In this document: one piece after another, positions 26,090 through 34,993 of the stretch | How the letters are laid out: every line of letters starts with the position of its first letter | How positions within the stretch are numbered: position 1 is the stretch's first letter | Assembly (NCBI GenBank): GCA_016699695.1 | Contig: CP065006.1 | Location: 372,001-436,000 of the forward strand | Direction of reading: 5' to 3' | Source: Bacteroidota bacterium | Lineage (GTDB): Bacteria; Bacteroidota; Bacteroidia; Bacteroidales; UBA10428 | DNA length: 64,000 bases | Translations under genes and position numbers: made by a program | The notes under the pieces: generated by a model | Told to the model about the DNA's origin: nothing | Database searches by the model: none | Seen by the model: only the letters and a program-made list of their open reading frames with translations

Positions 26090-27107
26090 GCAATGCCTCC
26101 TTATAGGCTGGTAATAAATCGATAAATGCTTTTATCGTATCGGCCAGGTTTTTCTTCGATTCGCCACCGGCTGCATTTATGTGTCCACCTCCTTCGAAAA
26201 ATTGCTGGGCAATTGCATTCACAGCAAAATCTCCCTTGGAGCGCAGTGATAGCTTCACCACATCGTCGCGTTCGGTAAAAAGCACAGAAAAAATAACATC
26301 TTTGATTGACAGGGGCACATTTACAAAACCTTCAGAATCGCCCACTTTAAAGTTATATTTCTTGATCTCTTCCTGGCTGAGACTAATATACGCCGTACGA
26401 AACTCCGGCAGATAAATCATCTTTTCGTGAAGTGAATAACCAAAAAGCTTCATACGGTCGAAAGAAAAATTATCGTAAATGCGGTCGTAAATCTTATCTT
26501 TTTCAATTCCCAGTTCAAGAAGCCGGCCAGCGACATCAAAGGTTTGCCTGTTCGATGAGTTAAAACTGAAGCATCCCGTATCGGTCATTATGCCTGTATA
26601 GATGCATTCTGCCACTTGCTTGTCGATGAGATGGTCTAAACCCAGGCTTCGCAAAAACAAAAAAACCAACTCGCAGGTAGAACTTACCGATGTATCGGAT
26701 ATCGACAGGTTGGCAAAATCGGCCGGATCAGGATGATGGTCTATGAGCACTTTAAATGAATTGCCAGGCATAAGGCTTTTGGAAAATTCTCTGATACGCG
26801 ACAAATCGTTAAAATCGACCGCTATCAATATTGTGCATTGCTTAAAAATTTCGTCGCATTTTACGGGAGTATATTCGTACACCATAGCCTGCGAGGCTCC
26901 GGGCATCCATCGCAGAAATCCGGCAAACATATTGGGTACCACCACATTCACCTGGTGTCCCAATTTAATAAAGGTGTTGTATAAAGCCAGCGAAGACCCC
27001 ATGGCATCTCCATCTGGATTGCGGTGCGAAACAATTACTATATGCTGTTTTTGCCTGCTAAGCAGCGCACTTAGCGCACTGGTATCAAAACGTTTTGAGA
27101 GTTTCAA
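26079..27107 (-). CDS. DHH-family phosphoesterase, NrnA-like oligoribonuclease / pAp phosphatase
   Basis: 342 residues. DHH motifs: SHRNPDGDAMGSSLAL at about 27-42, AVDFNDLSR, the signature IDHHPDPADFAN, and DTGCFSFNSSNRQTF. The DHHA1 substrate domain ends with FEGGGHINAAGGESKK. NrnA degrades nano-RNAs and removes the 3'-phosphate of pAp. The start is a TTG at 27107: no ATG is available in the frame between the upstream stop and the conserved first strand. It opens the operon of three FKBP lipoproteins. Confidence 0.9.
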   Translation of the reverse strand: MKLSKRFDTSALSALLSRQKQHIVIVSHRNPDGDAMGSSLALYNTFIKLGHQVNVVVPNMFAGFLRWMPGASQAMVYEYTPVKCDEIFKQCTILIAVDFNDLSRIREFSKSLMPGNSFKVLIDHHPDPADFANLSISDTSVSSTCELVFLFLRSLGLDHLIDKQVAECIYTGIMTDTGCFSFNSSNRQTFDVAGRLLELGIEKDKIYDRIYDNFSFDRMKLFGYSLHEKMIYLPEFRTAYISLSQEEIKKYNFKVGDSEGFVNVPLSIKDVIFSVLFTERDDVVKLSLRSKGDFAVNAIAQQFFEGGGHINAAGGESKKNLADTIKAFIDLLPAYKEALHAC

Positions 27108-27210
27108 AGATTCTATTGCTGATTAATTGTCAAATATAATTATATAATCAAATTCAGAACAAGCGAAATATTTTATATATTCAACCTATTAACCTTTTAA
27201 CTGATTTGCC

Positions 27211-27654
27211 ATGGCCGGAACAAAAACATTTACCATTATTAAACCAGGTGCGGTTAGTCACGAATTTATCGGGCCTATCCTGGCCATTATCAACGAATCG
27301 GGATTTCATATTTCAGCCATGCGCATGTTAAGATTAACCCGTAAGCAGGCAGAAAATTTTTATGCAGTGCATATGGAGAAATCATTTTACAATAGCCTGA
27401 TTGATTTTATGATTTCTGGCCCGGTGGTTGTTGCCATTCTGGAAAAAGAAAATGCCGTGACTGACTATCGCAAACTTATCGGTCACACCGATCCACATAA
27501 AGCTGAACCCGGAACCATTCGCCGCATGTTTGCTGAATCGGTAGAGCGCAATGCGGTACATGGCTCCGATAGCGATGCAAATGCCAGCCTCGAAAGCGAT
27601 TTCTTTTTCTCGCTCAGCGAACGCTATTCGATTTATGATAAAATGCATTTTTAA
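27211..27654 (+). CDS. ndk: Nucleoside diphosphate kinase
   Basis: 147 residues, usual length. It transfers the gamma phosphate between NTPs and NDPs through a phospho-histidine. Signature: the active-site His in RNAVHGSDSDANASLE, the Lys in TIIKPGA near the N-terminus, and HTDPHKAEPGTIRRMFAE. Cytoplasmic. It is divergent from nrnA and convergent with the DUF721-recF pair. I see no close operon partner. Confidence 0.95.
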   Translation: MAGTKTFTIIKPGAVSHEFIGPILAIINESGFHISAMRMLRLTRKQAENFYAVHMEKSFYNSLIDFMISGPVVVAILEKENAVTDYRKLIGHTDPHKAEPGTIRRMFAESVERNAVHGSDSDANASLESDFFFSLSERYSIYDKMHF

Positions 27655-27681
27655 TTCTAATGTAAAAAATTGCTTTCTTAA

Positions 27682-27722
27682 ACGGTTTTTGGCGCGTGTT
27701 TTTGCTTTTTTGCAAAAACCGT
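27682..27722. repeat. Competing inverted repeats between ndk and the DUF721 gene
   Basis: ACGGTTTTTG (27682-27691) pairs with CAAAAACCGT (27713-27722). The inner GTTTTTGC can instead pair with GCAAAAAC over a T6 loop, so the two hairpins exclude each other. No clean T-run follows on either strand; it may end transcription in the convergent gap. Confidence 0.45.
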
Positions 27723-27768
27723 GACAAAAACTGAACCCAGAAAACAAGGCAAAGATGCTGGAATGGAA

Positions 27769-28059
27769 TTAACGGAACACAATTTTTTGAATAGTCTCCG
27801 AACCTGCATGCTCATTTATTTTATGAATAAAATCATCGCGCATCATTAAAAGTTCGTTGCGCAAAACTGCCGAATTTAAGTACACGTAAAGTACCTTGTT
27901 CTTTACATAGATTTTCTGAGTATGCCTGGCCACCATTCTTCCGGCAATAGCCTCCCAACTCACTATCAGGTTTACTTCCTTTAACTTTTGCTGATGGCCC
28001 AATGCGGCAATGTACTCGCGTATAATGCCCTTCAGGGGCTGCGTGCTGCTCTTTCTCAT
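27769..28059 (-). CDS. DUF721/DciA-like protein
   Basis: 96 residues with the DUF721 pattern: VSWEAIAGRMVARHTQKIYVKN followed by LYVYLNSAVLRNELLMMRDDF and a C-terminal IQKIVFR. DciA proteins recruit the replicative helicase DnaB; the short Bacteroidota forms are commonly encoded next to recF, as here, with a four-base start/stop overlap. A role in replication or repair is likely by family and context. Confidence 0.83.
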   Translation of the reverse strand: MRKSSTQPLKGIIREYIAALGHQQKLKEVNLIVSWEAIAGRMVARHTQKIYVKNKVLYVYLNSAVLRNELLMMRDDFIHKINEHAGSETIQKIVFR

Positions 28060-29162
28060 ACATTTACCTGTGTTGGTTTTCCATCTTCGACCTTAAAAAG
28101 GGCATACGAACCATGGTAAGCCTTCAGCAAATCGCGCATCCGCGTTTCGTTGGTGTGGGTAATCAAAATCTGACCAAAAGATTCGTCTGTTACCAGACTT
28201 AAAATGTGCGAAACTCTTTCTACATCAAACTTATCAAAAATATCGTCGAGGAGTAATATGGGTTTTATGCCTTTAATCTGTTTTAAAAACTCGAATTGGG
28301 CCAATTTGAGGGCTACCAGAAATGTTTTCTGCTGCCCCTGCGAACCGACTTTACGAATAGAGTTACCATTCATGGTTAATTCCAAATCGTCTTTATGAAT
28401 ACCCACGGTACTAAACTGCGCACTACGGTCTCTCAAAAGATTGCTTTTCAACAATTCTTCAAAATCATCTTGCAGCAATTGCGACTGGTAGGCTATTTCA
28501 ACTGTTTCAAGACCACCGGAAATTAGTTCATAATAGCGCTTAAACACTAGCGAAAGTTCCTGAACAAAACGCATTCGCACTTGCGCAATACTCCGGCCGA
28601 GAGGCACCAATTGCATATCGTAAACTTCCAATAGTTCATCAGACCCACCATACCCCTTCATCTCTTTGAGTAACCGATTACGCTGGGCCAGTATCTTATT
28701 GTACCGAATGGTTTGTTCGAGGTACTCGCGGTTGTATTGTGCAATTACCGCATTCATATAGCGCCGACGCTCTTCACTTCCTTCTGTAATAAGCGCCGAA
28801 TCGGCTGGCGAAACCATCACCACAGGGTAATTTCCAATATGATCAGTCAAACGCTGATATTCTTTTTTGTTTTTTCTGAACTGCTTTGCTTTGGTTTCTT
28901 TTAATCCACAATACAACTCGTCGGATTGTTGGTTGTGACAGAAATTTCCCTGAAGAACCATAAAATCCTGTCCCTGTCGGATGGTATATTGGTCGCTTGT
29001 GCTGAAATAACTCTTACACATACACAGGTAATACACGGCATCGAGTAGGTTTGTTTTGCCAACACCATTGTTCCCCACAAAGCAATTTACACGGGCATGC
29101 AACTGGATGCTGGCTTCTTCGTAATTTTTAAAATTAATGAGCGAAAGTTTCTCGATGTACAT
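28056..29162 (-). CDS. recF: DNA replication and repair protein RecF
   Basis: 368 residues. N-terminal Walker A in FVGNNGVGKTNLLDAVYYL preceded by LSLINFKNYEEA; the SMC-like signature GSQGQQKTFLVALKLAQ; Walker B in KPILLLDDIFDKFD; D-loop/switch ILITHTNE. RecF is an ABC-type ATPase that loads RecA at gaps through RecOR. Helical arms occupy the middle. The gene is the first of the recF-DUF721 pair and has its own upstream region shared with the divergent TPR gene. Confidence 0.94.
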   Translation of the reverse strand: MYIEKLSLINFKNYEEASIQLHARVNCFVGNNGVGKTNLLDAVYYLCMCKSYFSTSDQYTIRQGQDFMVLQGNFCHNQQSDELYCGLKETKAKQFRKNKKEYQRLTDHIGNYPVVMVSPADSALITEGSEERRRYMNAVIAQYNREYLEQTIRYNKILAQRNRLLKEMKGYGGSDELLEVYDMQLVPLGRSIAQVRMRFVQELSLVFKRYYELISGGLETVEIAYQSQLLQDDFEELLKSNLLRDRSAQFSTVGIHKDDLELTMNGNSIRKVGSQGQQKTFLVALKLAQFEFLKQIKGIKPILLLDDIFDKFDVERVSHILSLVTDESFGQILITHTNETRMRDLLKAYHGSYALFKVEDGKPTQVNV

Positions 29163-29209
29163 GCAGCCTTAAATATCGGCTTAAAAATAGACAGAATAAC
29201 ACAATTATT

Positions 29210-29240
29210 TTTGCGATTGCTTGTAAATAATATACATTTG
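29210..29240 (+). promoter_or_regulatory. Bacteroidota-type promoter before the TPR gene
   Basis: TTTG at 29210-29213 and TACATTTG at 29233-29240 are separated by 19 bases, an excellent fit to the TTTG-N19-TANNTTTG consensus. The start codon lies 31 bases after the -7 element. Confidence 0.75.
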
Positions 29241-29271
29241 CAACCGTTTAAAACGGATTAAATAAAACCCA

Positions 29272-29955
29272 ATGAGTAAAGATATCAAGCACGAACCAGA
29301 TGGTTTCGAAACGGTTGAAAATGTACTTTCGAAAACCGAACAATACATTGAAGATAACCGCAAAAGCCTTACTATCATTATTGTTGCAATAGCCATTGTA
29401 GTTGGTGGATACCTGAGTTATCAGCGTTTTTATATCGCACCTAAAGAAGTAGAAGCCCAGGGGCAAATGTTTGTTGCCGAGCGCTATTTCGAGTTAGATT
29501 CGTTTCAGATAGCCCTCGAAGGTGATGGTACCTATTATGGCTTTTTGGAAATTATCGACGAATACAGAGGTACAAAATCGGCTAACCTGGCCAGATATTA
29601 TGCCGGAATTTCCTATTTGCAAATGGAGCAATACGAAGAGGCTATTGAAAATCTTAATAAGTTCGATGCCAACGACCGCTTGGTTTCTACCATTGCTCTT
29701 GGAGCCATCGGCGATGCTTATGTGGAACTTGAAGACCTTAAAAAAGGTGTTTCGTATTACGAAAAAGCAGCAGCTAAAGTACCCAACGAACTGACTTCGG
29801 CCATTTATCTGAAAAAAGCCGGAATAGTATACGAAGAAATGGGGCAGGCAAAAAAAGCCCTTGCTGCTTACGAAACCATAAAAAAAGAATTTCCTGCATC
29901 GGAAGAAGCCCGCGAAATTGATAAATACATTGCTGCTGTAAAGCTGAAACTGTAA
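29272..29955 (+). CDS. Membrane-anchored tetratricopeptide protein
   Basis: 227 residues: a cytoplasmic N-terminus of about 33 residues, one membrane helix (about 34-52, TIIIVAIAIVVGGYLSY) and TPR repeats outside (YYAGISYLQMEQYEEAIENL, ALGAIGDAYVELEDLKKGVSYYE-type units). The layout resembles the TPR_21/YfgM-type ancillary proteins that sit beside the Sec translocon, but that assignment rests on layout only. It has a good promoter and its own terminator, so it is monocistronic, upstream of ribH. Confidence 0.82.
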   Translation: MSKDIKHEPDGFETVENVLSKTEQYIEDNRKSLTIIIVAIAIVVGGYLSYQRFYIAPKEVEAQGQMFVAERYFELDSFQIALEGDGTYYGFLEIIDEYRGTKSANLARYYAGISYLQMEQYEEAIENLNKFDANDRLVSTIALGAIGDAYVELEDLKKGVSYYEKAAAKVPNELTSAIYLKKAGIVYEEMGQAKKALAAYETIKKEFPASEEAREIDKYIAAVKLKL

Positions 29956-29975
29956 AATAAAAATCCCACATAAAC

Positions 29976-30013
29976 AAAGTATCAGCAATTTATTGTGCTG
30001 GTACTTTTTTTTT
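29976..30013 (+). terminator. Rho-independent terminator after the TPR gene
   Basis: A 12-pair stem with G-T pairs (29976-29987 with 29996-30007), followed by a long T-run. Confidence 0.8.
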
Positions 30014-30143
30014 CCACCGAACCCATCATCAATCAAGAAAGGGCAATGCCCATATTTTATTAGAGAATTTAGCTGTAAATCAGTTATTTTTGAAGTAGCA
30101 ATAAAACCGTCGCTGACATTATCTAAAGTAAAATATTACGAAT

Positions 30144-30635
30144 ATGGCTACAGCTTTAAAAAATCTTTCCGACTTCAATCCCCAGCTGATGCCAGATGCA
30201 TCAGGCATGAAAATAGCCATAGTGGTAGCAGAATGGAACGAAGCCATTACTTTTGCGCTCCGCGATGGAGCAGTGAATACACTCCTTAAGCACGGTGTTA
30301 AACCAGACGATATTGCAGTTGAACATGTACCCGGAACATTCGAACTCACCGCAGGAGCCAAAGCGCTTGCCCAAACCGGCAGGTTCGATGCAGTTATTGT
30401 TCTTGGCTGTGTGATCCAGGGCGAGACACGACATTTCGATTTTATCTGCCAGGGTGTTACTCAAGGCATCACTCAACTGAACCTAAACTTTGATATGCCT
30501 TTTATTTTTGGTGTGCTAACTACTGACAATCAGCAGCAGGCCATTGACCGCGCTGGAGGAAAGCACGGCAACAAAGGAGATGAAGCCGCCTATACCGCCA
30601 TTAAAATGGTGGATTTAATAAAACGTGTACAATAA
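30144..30635 (+). CDS. ribH: 6,7-dimethyl-8-ribityllumazine synthase
   Basis: 163 residues, normal length. It condenses 5-amino-6-ribitylaminouracil with dihydroxybutanone phosphate in riboflavin synthesis and forms an icosahedral or pentameric assembly. Motifs: AEWNEAITFALRDGA, EHVPGTFELTAGAKAL, VLGCVIQGETRHFDFI with the catalytic His, and FGVLTTDNQQQAIDRAGG. No FMN riboswitch is visible upstream. mnmA follows after 6 bases and is probably cotranscribed. Confidence 0.95.
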   Translation: MATALKNLSDFNPQLMPDASGMKIAIVVAEWNEAITFALRDGAVNTLLKHGVKPDDIAVEHVPGTFELTAGAKALAQTGRFDAVIVLGCVIQGETRHFDFICQGVTQGITQLNLNFDMPFIFGVLTTDNQQQAIDRAGGKHGNKGDEAAYTAIKMVDLIKRVQ

Positions 30636-30641
30636 CCTGCC

Positions 30642-31838
30642 ATGGCGAAGGTAGTGGTTGGCCTTTCAGGCGGTGTCGATTCAAGCGTAGCCGCTTACCT
30701 GCTGAAGGAACAAGGGCATGAGGTAATTGGCATGTTTATGATTAACTGGCACGATACGGCAGGTACACTTTCGGGAGACTGCCCCTGGAACGACGACCTG
30801 ATCTTTGCCGAACTGGTAGCCCGCAAACTGGAAATTCCCTTTCATACTATCGACTTTAGTGAACAATACAGGCAGAGAGTGGTAGATTATATGTTTGATG
30901 AATACCAACGTGGGCGCACACCAAATCCAGATGTATTGTGCAACCGTGAGGTGAAATTCGACCTGTTTGCCGATGCAGCCAGTGAACTGGGCGCCGACTT
31001 CATTGCTACCGGCCATTATTGCCGTAAAGAAACCATCGAAATGGATGGAAAGATCATTCATCGCTTACTTGCAGGTACTGATCCCTCGAAGGAACAAAGC
31101 TACTTTTTATGTCAGGTAAGCCAACAACAACTGGCTAAAGCCCTTTTCCCTATCGGGCACTTGTATAAATCAGAAATCCGCCGGATTGCCACAAGGTTAG
31201 AATTGCCTACCGCCGAAAAAAAAGATAGCCAAGGCATTTGCTTTGTTGGTAAAGTCGATTTGCCAACCTTTCTGCAGCAAAAGCTCGAAGCTAAAAAGGG
31301 GATTACAATCGAAATTTCAAAAAACTCTGAATACAACCCTGTATTTAATAAACCTGTTCTGGGTAAAATTTATACCGAATCAGAACTGAAAGAATTTGCT
31401 AAGGAGGTTAGCTACAAACCAGACATGGGCTTTGAAGCTGGCACGCATAATGGCGCACATTTCTATACCATCGGCCAGAGAAAAGGGCTTAACATTGGTG
31501 GCCGGAAAGAGCCTTTGTTTGTTTTAGCTACAGATACAAAAACCAATACCATTTATGTAGGCCAAGGACACGACCATCCGGGTTTAAATAGGTATGGACT
31601 TTTTATTCCTGCAACCGACTTGCATTGGATTCGACCCGATTTGGCACTAGCACCAAACCAAAAATGCGAAATGCTTGTTCGAATCCGCTACCGACAGGCA
31701 CTTCAGAAGGCCTGCCTCTACTCTACCGAAAGCGGCCTTTACATTCTATTCGAACAGGCCCAGAGAGGCATGACTCCCGGTCAGTTTGCTGCCTGGTATA
31801 TGGACGAAGAAATGATCGGTTCCGGGGTAATTGATTAA
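30642..31838 (+). CDS. mnmA: tRNA-specific 2-thiouridylase MnmA
   Basis: 398 residues, slightly longer than the family average. It thiolates uridine 34 of tRNA Lys, Glu and Gln. PP-loop ATPase motif GLSGGVDSSVAAYLL at the N-terminus; catalytic cysteines in LCNREVKFD and DSQGICFVGKVD; substrate loop SKEQSYFLCQVS. The region around 205-250 is longer than in E. coli and lysine-rich, as in Bacteroidota homologues. C-terminal beta-barrel ends QRGMTPGQFAAWY. Follows ribH with a 6-base gap. Confidence 0.94.
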   Translation: MAKVVVGLSGGVDSSVAAYLLKEQGHEVIGMFMINWHDTAGTLSGDCPWNDDLIFAELVARKLEIPFHTIDFSEQYRQRVVDYMFDEYQRGRTPNPDVLCNREVKFDLFADAASELGADFIATGHYCRKETIEMDGKIIHRLLAGTDPSKEQSYFLCQVSQQQLAKALFPIGHLYKSEIRRIATRLELPTAEKKDSQGICFVGKVDLPTFLQQKLEAKKGITIEISKNSEYNPVFNKPVLGKIYTESELKEFAKEVSYKPDMGFEAGTHNGAHFYTIGQRKGLNIGGRKEPLFVLATDTKTNTIYVGQGHDHPGLNRYGLFIPATDLHWIRPDLALAPNQKCEMLVRIRYRQALQKACLYSTESGLYILFEQAQRGMTPGQFAAWYMDEEMIGSGVID

Positions 31839-32402
31839 CCCAATAAGCTAGCCCTCCATTAAATTGGCTTTATTCTCTTTTTTATTTAGATCCTTTAATT
31901 TCGTAGAATCGTAAACGAATCTTGTTGTTTTGATTAATGATTAGCCTCTAATATTCCCCCTGTAGTCCAGGCTTGTAGCAGGCTTGTTCGAGCTTGCAGC
32001 TCGAACCTCCGTTGTAAAAGAACAAACTCCACTGCTTTAGATTTGCTATACTCTTACGATGCACATCGGAATGGGTTGTGACATTTGATGATAGAGTTTC
32101 GTGCGGGATTACGAGGCTGGTTTCCTATCAGTTTACCACCTACTTTTTTTTACGAGCTACAACCGACCGAAGGTACCTCTGCGAAGCTAAAAGCGCGCAA
32201 GTTAAAAGAAGGATTTCGCATCACACAATTTGCTTGTAAACAAGTCTTTCTGCTCCATTCGGGGCGAATGACGTCTGCCCCGCATTTTTCTCACTAAGCC
32301 CAAGATTGTCCTTTTAACCACTAAAATCAAGGCTTTTATCGACACAAATGCTATATCACCGTAAACGATATTAACTTCGTATTAAAGATTCAGAAAGGAA
32401 TT
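31839..32402. other. Intergenic region with repeat-like DNA
   Basis: About 560 bases without a credible gene. It contains a perfect hairpin at 31986-32006 and, beyond it, GC-richer DNA (about 32080-32300) with an open frame whose product (ELQPTEGTSAKLKARKL) has no recognisable family. The sudden change in texture suggests a decayed insertion or dispersed repeat. No promoter for the gene at 32403 was certain. Confidence 0.4.
31986..32006. repeat. Perfect hairpin GTTCGAGC-TTGCA-GCTCGAAC
   Basis: Eight-base perfect inverted repeat with a five-base loop, preceded by the near-tandem words GGCTTGTAGCA and GGCTTGTTCGA. No T-run follows. REP-like rather than a terminator. Confidence 0.55.
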
Positions 32403-34229
32403 ATGAATAATCGTATCGCTCCACATACTTTTCACATCCCGGTGATGGGTACAGGATATACCATAGATTCGCCCGTTAAAGTTGCACATTTTGGCATCGA
32501 CTCGGTTGTGTCAATTATCGACCACCAGATTATTGAACAGATGCGCGAATACCATTGCAAGCAAAACGAACTGCCTTTTATTCCGATTCCGGAAGAAGAA
32601 CAGGATTGTAGGGCAAAGAGGATAAGTTCCTACCTGAACCTGATGAAAAAACTGGTCGATGGTAATTTTAACCGACTCAAAAAAGGTGTATTTGAACCCG
32701 ATAGTGAACTGACAAAATATTTCGAACTATTACCGGAAGATTCTGACCTGAAGGAAGAATACAGACAAATGCTTCATTGCGAACCTGAAAACAGAAAAGC
32801 CAGTCAGGAGCAACTAAAGGATAAAATGATGCCCGGCGAGATACATGTCAACATCATGACTAAAGTGGATAGTGTAACCTATTCGAAATACAACGAACCT
32901 CTCCCTGTCGAATACAACGATGCACATTCAGCTTTAAGAGGTTTTGCCAATTGCAATTTCGATTCGTCCCTGGTATTATCTGCCGGATTAAATCCACGAC
33001 TCTATTCGTATATGGCCAATTTCGATTGCTTCTTTCCGGATAAAGCTGGTCAGCTGCATAAGAAAATAATACTAAAGGTAAGCGATTACCGTTCGGCCCT
33101 GGTTCAGGGTAAAATGCTGGTTAAAAAAGGATTGTGGGTTTCGGAATTCAGAATAGAATCGGGACTTAACTGCGGAGGGCATGCTTTTGCTACCGAAGGC
33201 TATTTACTAGGGCCTATCTTGAATGAATTCAAGGTAAACAAATCGAAACTTATCGACGAGCTGTTTGAACTCTATGCAAAAGCCTTGAACCAGCTCGAAA
33301 AAGAAGTTCCGCCTGTTCCTCCAACAATTGGAATTACCGCCCAGGGAGGAGTAGGAACTTATGAAGAACACAAGTTTTTACTTGACCATTTTGAAATTAA
33401 TTCCGTTGGCTGGGGTTCTCCTTTTCTATTGGTTCCTGAGGCGGTTAACATCGATGCCGATAGTTTGGAACTAATTGCCAGGAGTGACGAGACTGGTTTT
33501 TATCTGAGTGCCATATCCCCATTGGGTATTCCATTTAATACGGTGAGAGGAACTACAGGGGAAATTGAAAAACAAAAACGAACCAATAACGGAAAATCAG
33601 GGGCACCTTGTGGTAAAAGACTGTTAACCTTTAATACCGAATTTACCAAAAGACCCATATGCACTGCATCAACACAATACCAAAAGTTAAAAATTGCAGA
33701 ACTGGACGAAAAAAAACTCGACACAGCAAACCACAAGAAAGAACTTGATATTATAACCGATAAGGTGTGTTTGTGCCTTAGTCTTGGAAATTCAACTCTG
33801 ATTGATAACGATATTCACATGCCGGCTGGTATAAAAGGCGTTTCGATTTGCCCAGGGCCGAATATGGCCTATTTCGAGAAGCAGGTATCACTTCAGACTA
33901 TGGTCGATCATATTTATGGCAGAACAAACATTGTTCGCAGAACCGATCGCCCGAATATGTTTATACAGGAACTGAAAATGTATGTGGACTATTTGAAAGT
34001 AAAAGTGGAAGAGTTAACAGAACAAGCTTCAAAATCGCAAGTAAAATATTACCAGGGATTTCAGGAGAATTTGAACCTGGGTATAGACTACTATATTGAA
34101 TTGTTCTCAGGTTCTGCCGGTCAACTTTTAACGAACCCTGCACAAATACTGAAAGAATTGGATTTTTACCGCGATCAGGTTCAATCTATTCACATTCTCG
34201 ACTTTCAAACAGCTGGCTGTGAAAGCTAA
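32403..34229 (+). CDS. Large conserved-looking protein of unknown function, possible TIM-barrel enzyme
   Basis: 608 residues, no signal peptide or membrane helix, about ten cysteines. The opening FHIPVMGTGYTIDSPVKVAH and the central GITAQGGVGTYEEHKFLLDH, then SVGWGSPFLLVPEAVN, look like strand-loop phosphate-binding motifs of TIM-barrel flavoenzymes (glutamate synthase or nitronate monooxygenase type). A Cys-rich part follows (KVCLCLSLGNSTLI, KGVSICPGPNMAYF). I cannot name the family. Likely an intact enzyme because composition and codon use match the host genes and motifs are strong. It is monocistronic, downstream of a repeat-like region and convergent with cysH. Confidence 0.7.
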   Translation: MNNRIAPHTFHIPVMGTGYTIDSPVKVAHFGIDSVVSIIDHQIIEQMREYHCKQNELPFIPIPEEEQDCRAKRISSYLNLMKKLVDGNFNRLKKGVFEPDSELTKYFELLPEDSDLKEEYRQMLHCEPENRKASQEQLKDKMMPGEIHVNIMTKVDSVTYSKYNEPLPVEYNDAHSALRGFANCNFDSSLVLSAGLNPRLYSYMANFDCFFPDKAGQLHKKIILKVSDYRSALVQGKMLVKKGLWVSEFRIESGLNCGGHAFATEGYLLGPILNEFKVNKSKLIDELFELYAKALNQLEKEVPPVPPTIGITAQGGVGTYEEHKFLLDHFEINSVGWGSPFLLVPEAVNIDADSLELIARSDETGFYLSAISPLGIPFNTVRGTTGEIEKQKRTNNGKSGAPCGKRLLTFNTEFTKRPICTASTQYQKLKIAELDEKKLDTANHKKELDIITDKVCLCLSLGNSTLIDNDIHMPAGIKGVSICPGPNMAYFEKQVSLQTMVDHIYGRTNIVRRTDRPNMFIQELKMYVDYLKVKVEELTEQASKSQVKYYQGFQENLNLGIDYYIELFSGSAGQLLTNPAQILKELDFYRDQVQSIHILDFQTAGCES

Positions 34230-34288
34230 GTGTAAAAATTTCGTTGCTTGTAATAATTGAGGGTATGCTAATTGACAGGGTTTAGAAG

Positions 34289-34993
34289 TTATTCCTTCAC
34301 ATGCAACCCACACTCCTTATGCTCGGGCAACTCCCACCACCAGCGCCCGGCTCGCACATCTTCTCCTTTTTCAATAGCCCGGGTGCATGGCTGGCAACCT
34401 ATGCTCGGAAATCCTTTGTCGTGTAAAACATTGTAAGGCACATTCTTTTCTTTAATGTAGCGCCACACATCTTTTTCGCTCCATGCCAGTAATGGATTTA
34501 CCTTTAAAACCTGGTTGCCTTCGTCATATTCTACCAGAGGGGTAAAAAACCGGGTAACCGATTGGTCTTTGCGCAGCCCTGTGACCCATACATCGATATC
34601 GGCAAGAGCCCTCTTTAAAGGCTCAATCTTACGTATCTGGCAACAAAGTTTGCGGTTTTCGATACTCTCGTAAAATAGGTTTATCCCCTTGGCATTCACC
34701 ATCTCTTCTACCCTATCACTTTTAGGGAAATAAACCTCAATGTGTATGCCATAACGTTTGTTGGTTTCTTCGAGCGTCTGATAGGTTTCGGGGAATACAC
34801 GGCCTGTGTCGAGTGTGAATATCTTAGTAGCCGGATCAATCGCTGCAATCATATCGGTCAATACCTGATCTTCGGCACCAAGGCTTGTTGCTAAACCCAC
34901 CCTGCCATCGTACTGTTTAATAAAAAAAGTGAGAATCTCTTCTGCGGACTTATCTTTTAATTCTTCGTTCAGTTTTTGTGCTAACTCTATCAT
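34289..34993 (-). CDS. cysH: Assimilatory APS/PAPS reductase CysH
   Basis: 234 residues. It reduces activated sulfate to sulfite with thioredoxin. PP-loop type core with TSLGAEDQVLTDMI and FTLDTGRVFPETY; WVTGLRKDQSVTR; the 4Fe-4S ligands CC in RKLCCQIRK and CxxC in GCQPCTRAI, which indicate the iron-sulfur (APS-preferring) type; the C-terminal catalytic ECGLH. No cysDN or sulfite reductase genes are adjacent. The start overlaps the stop of nhaA by four bases, an unusual partnership. Confidence 0.93.
   Translation of the reverse strand: MIELAQKLNEELKDKSAEEILTFFIKQYDGRVGLATSLGAEDQVLTDMIAAIDPATKIFTLDTGRVFPETYQTLEETNKRYGIHIEVYFPKSDRVEEMVNAKGINLFYESIENRKLCCQIRKIEPLKRALADIDVWVTGLRKDQSVTRFFTPLVEYDEGNQVLKVNPLLAWSEKDVWRYIKEKNVPYNVLHDKGFPSIGCQPCTRAIEKGEDVRAGRWWWELPEHKECGLHVKE

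Noticed and set aside
30014..30143. FMN riboswitch upstream of ribH
   Set aside because: No conserved RFN-element pairing blocks are seen in the short gap.
32085..32297. 70-codon plus-strand open frame
   Set aside because: No recognisable motif and lies in repeat-like DNA; kept only as part of the intergenic description.
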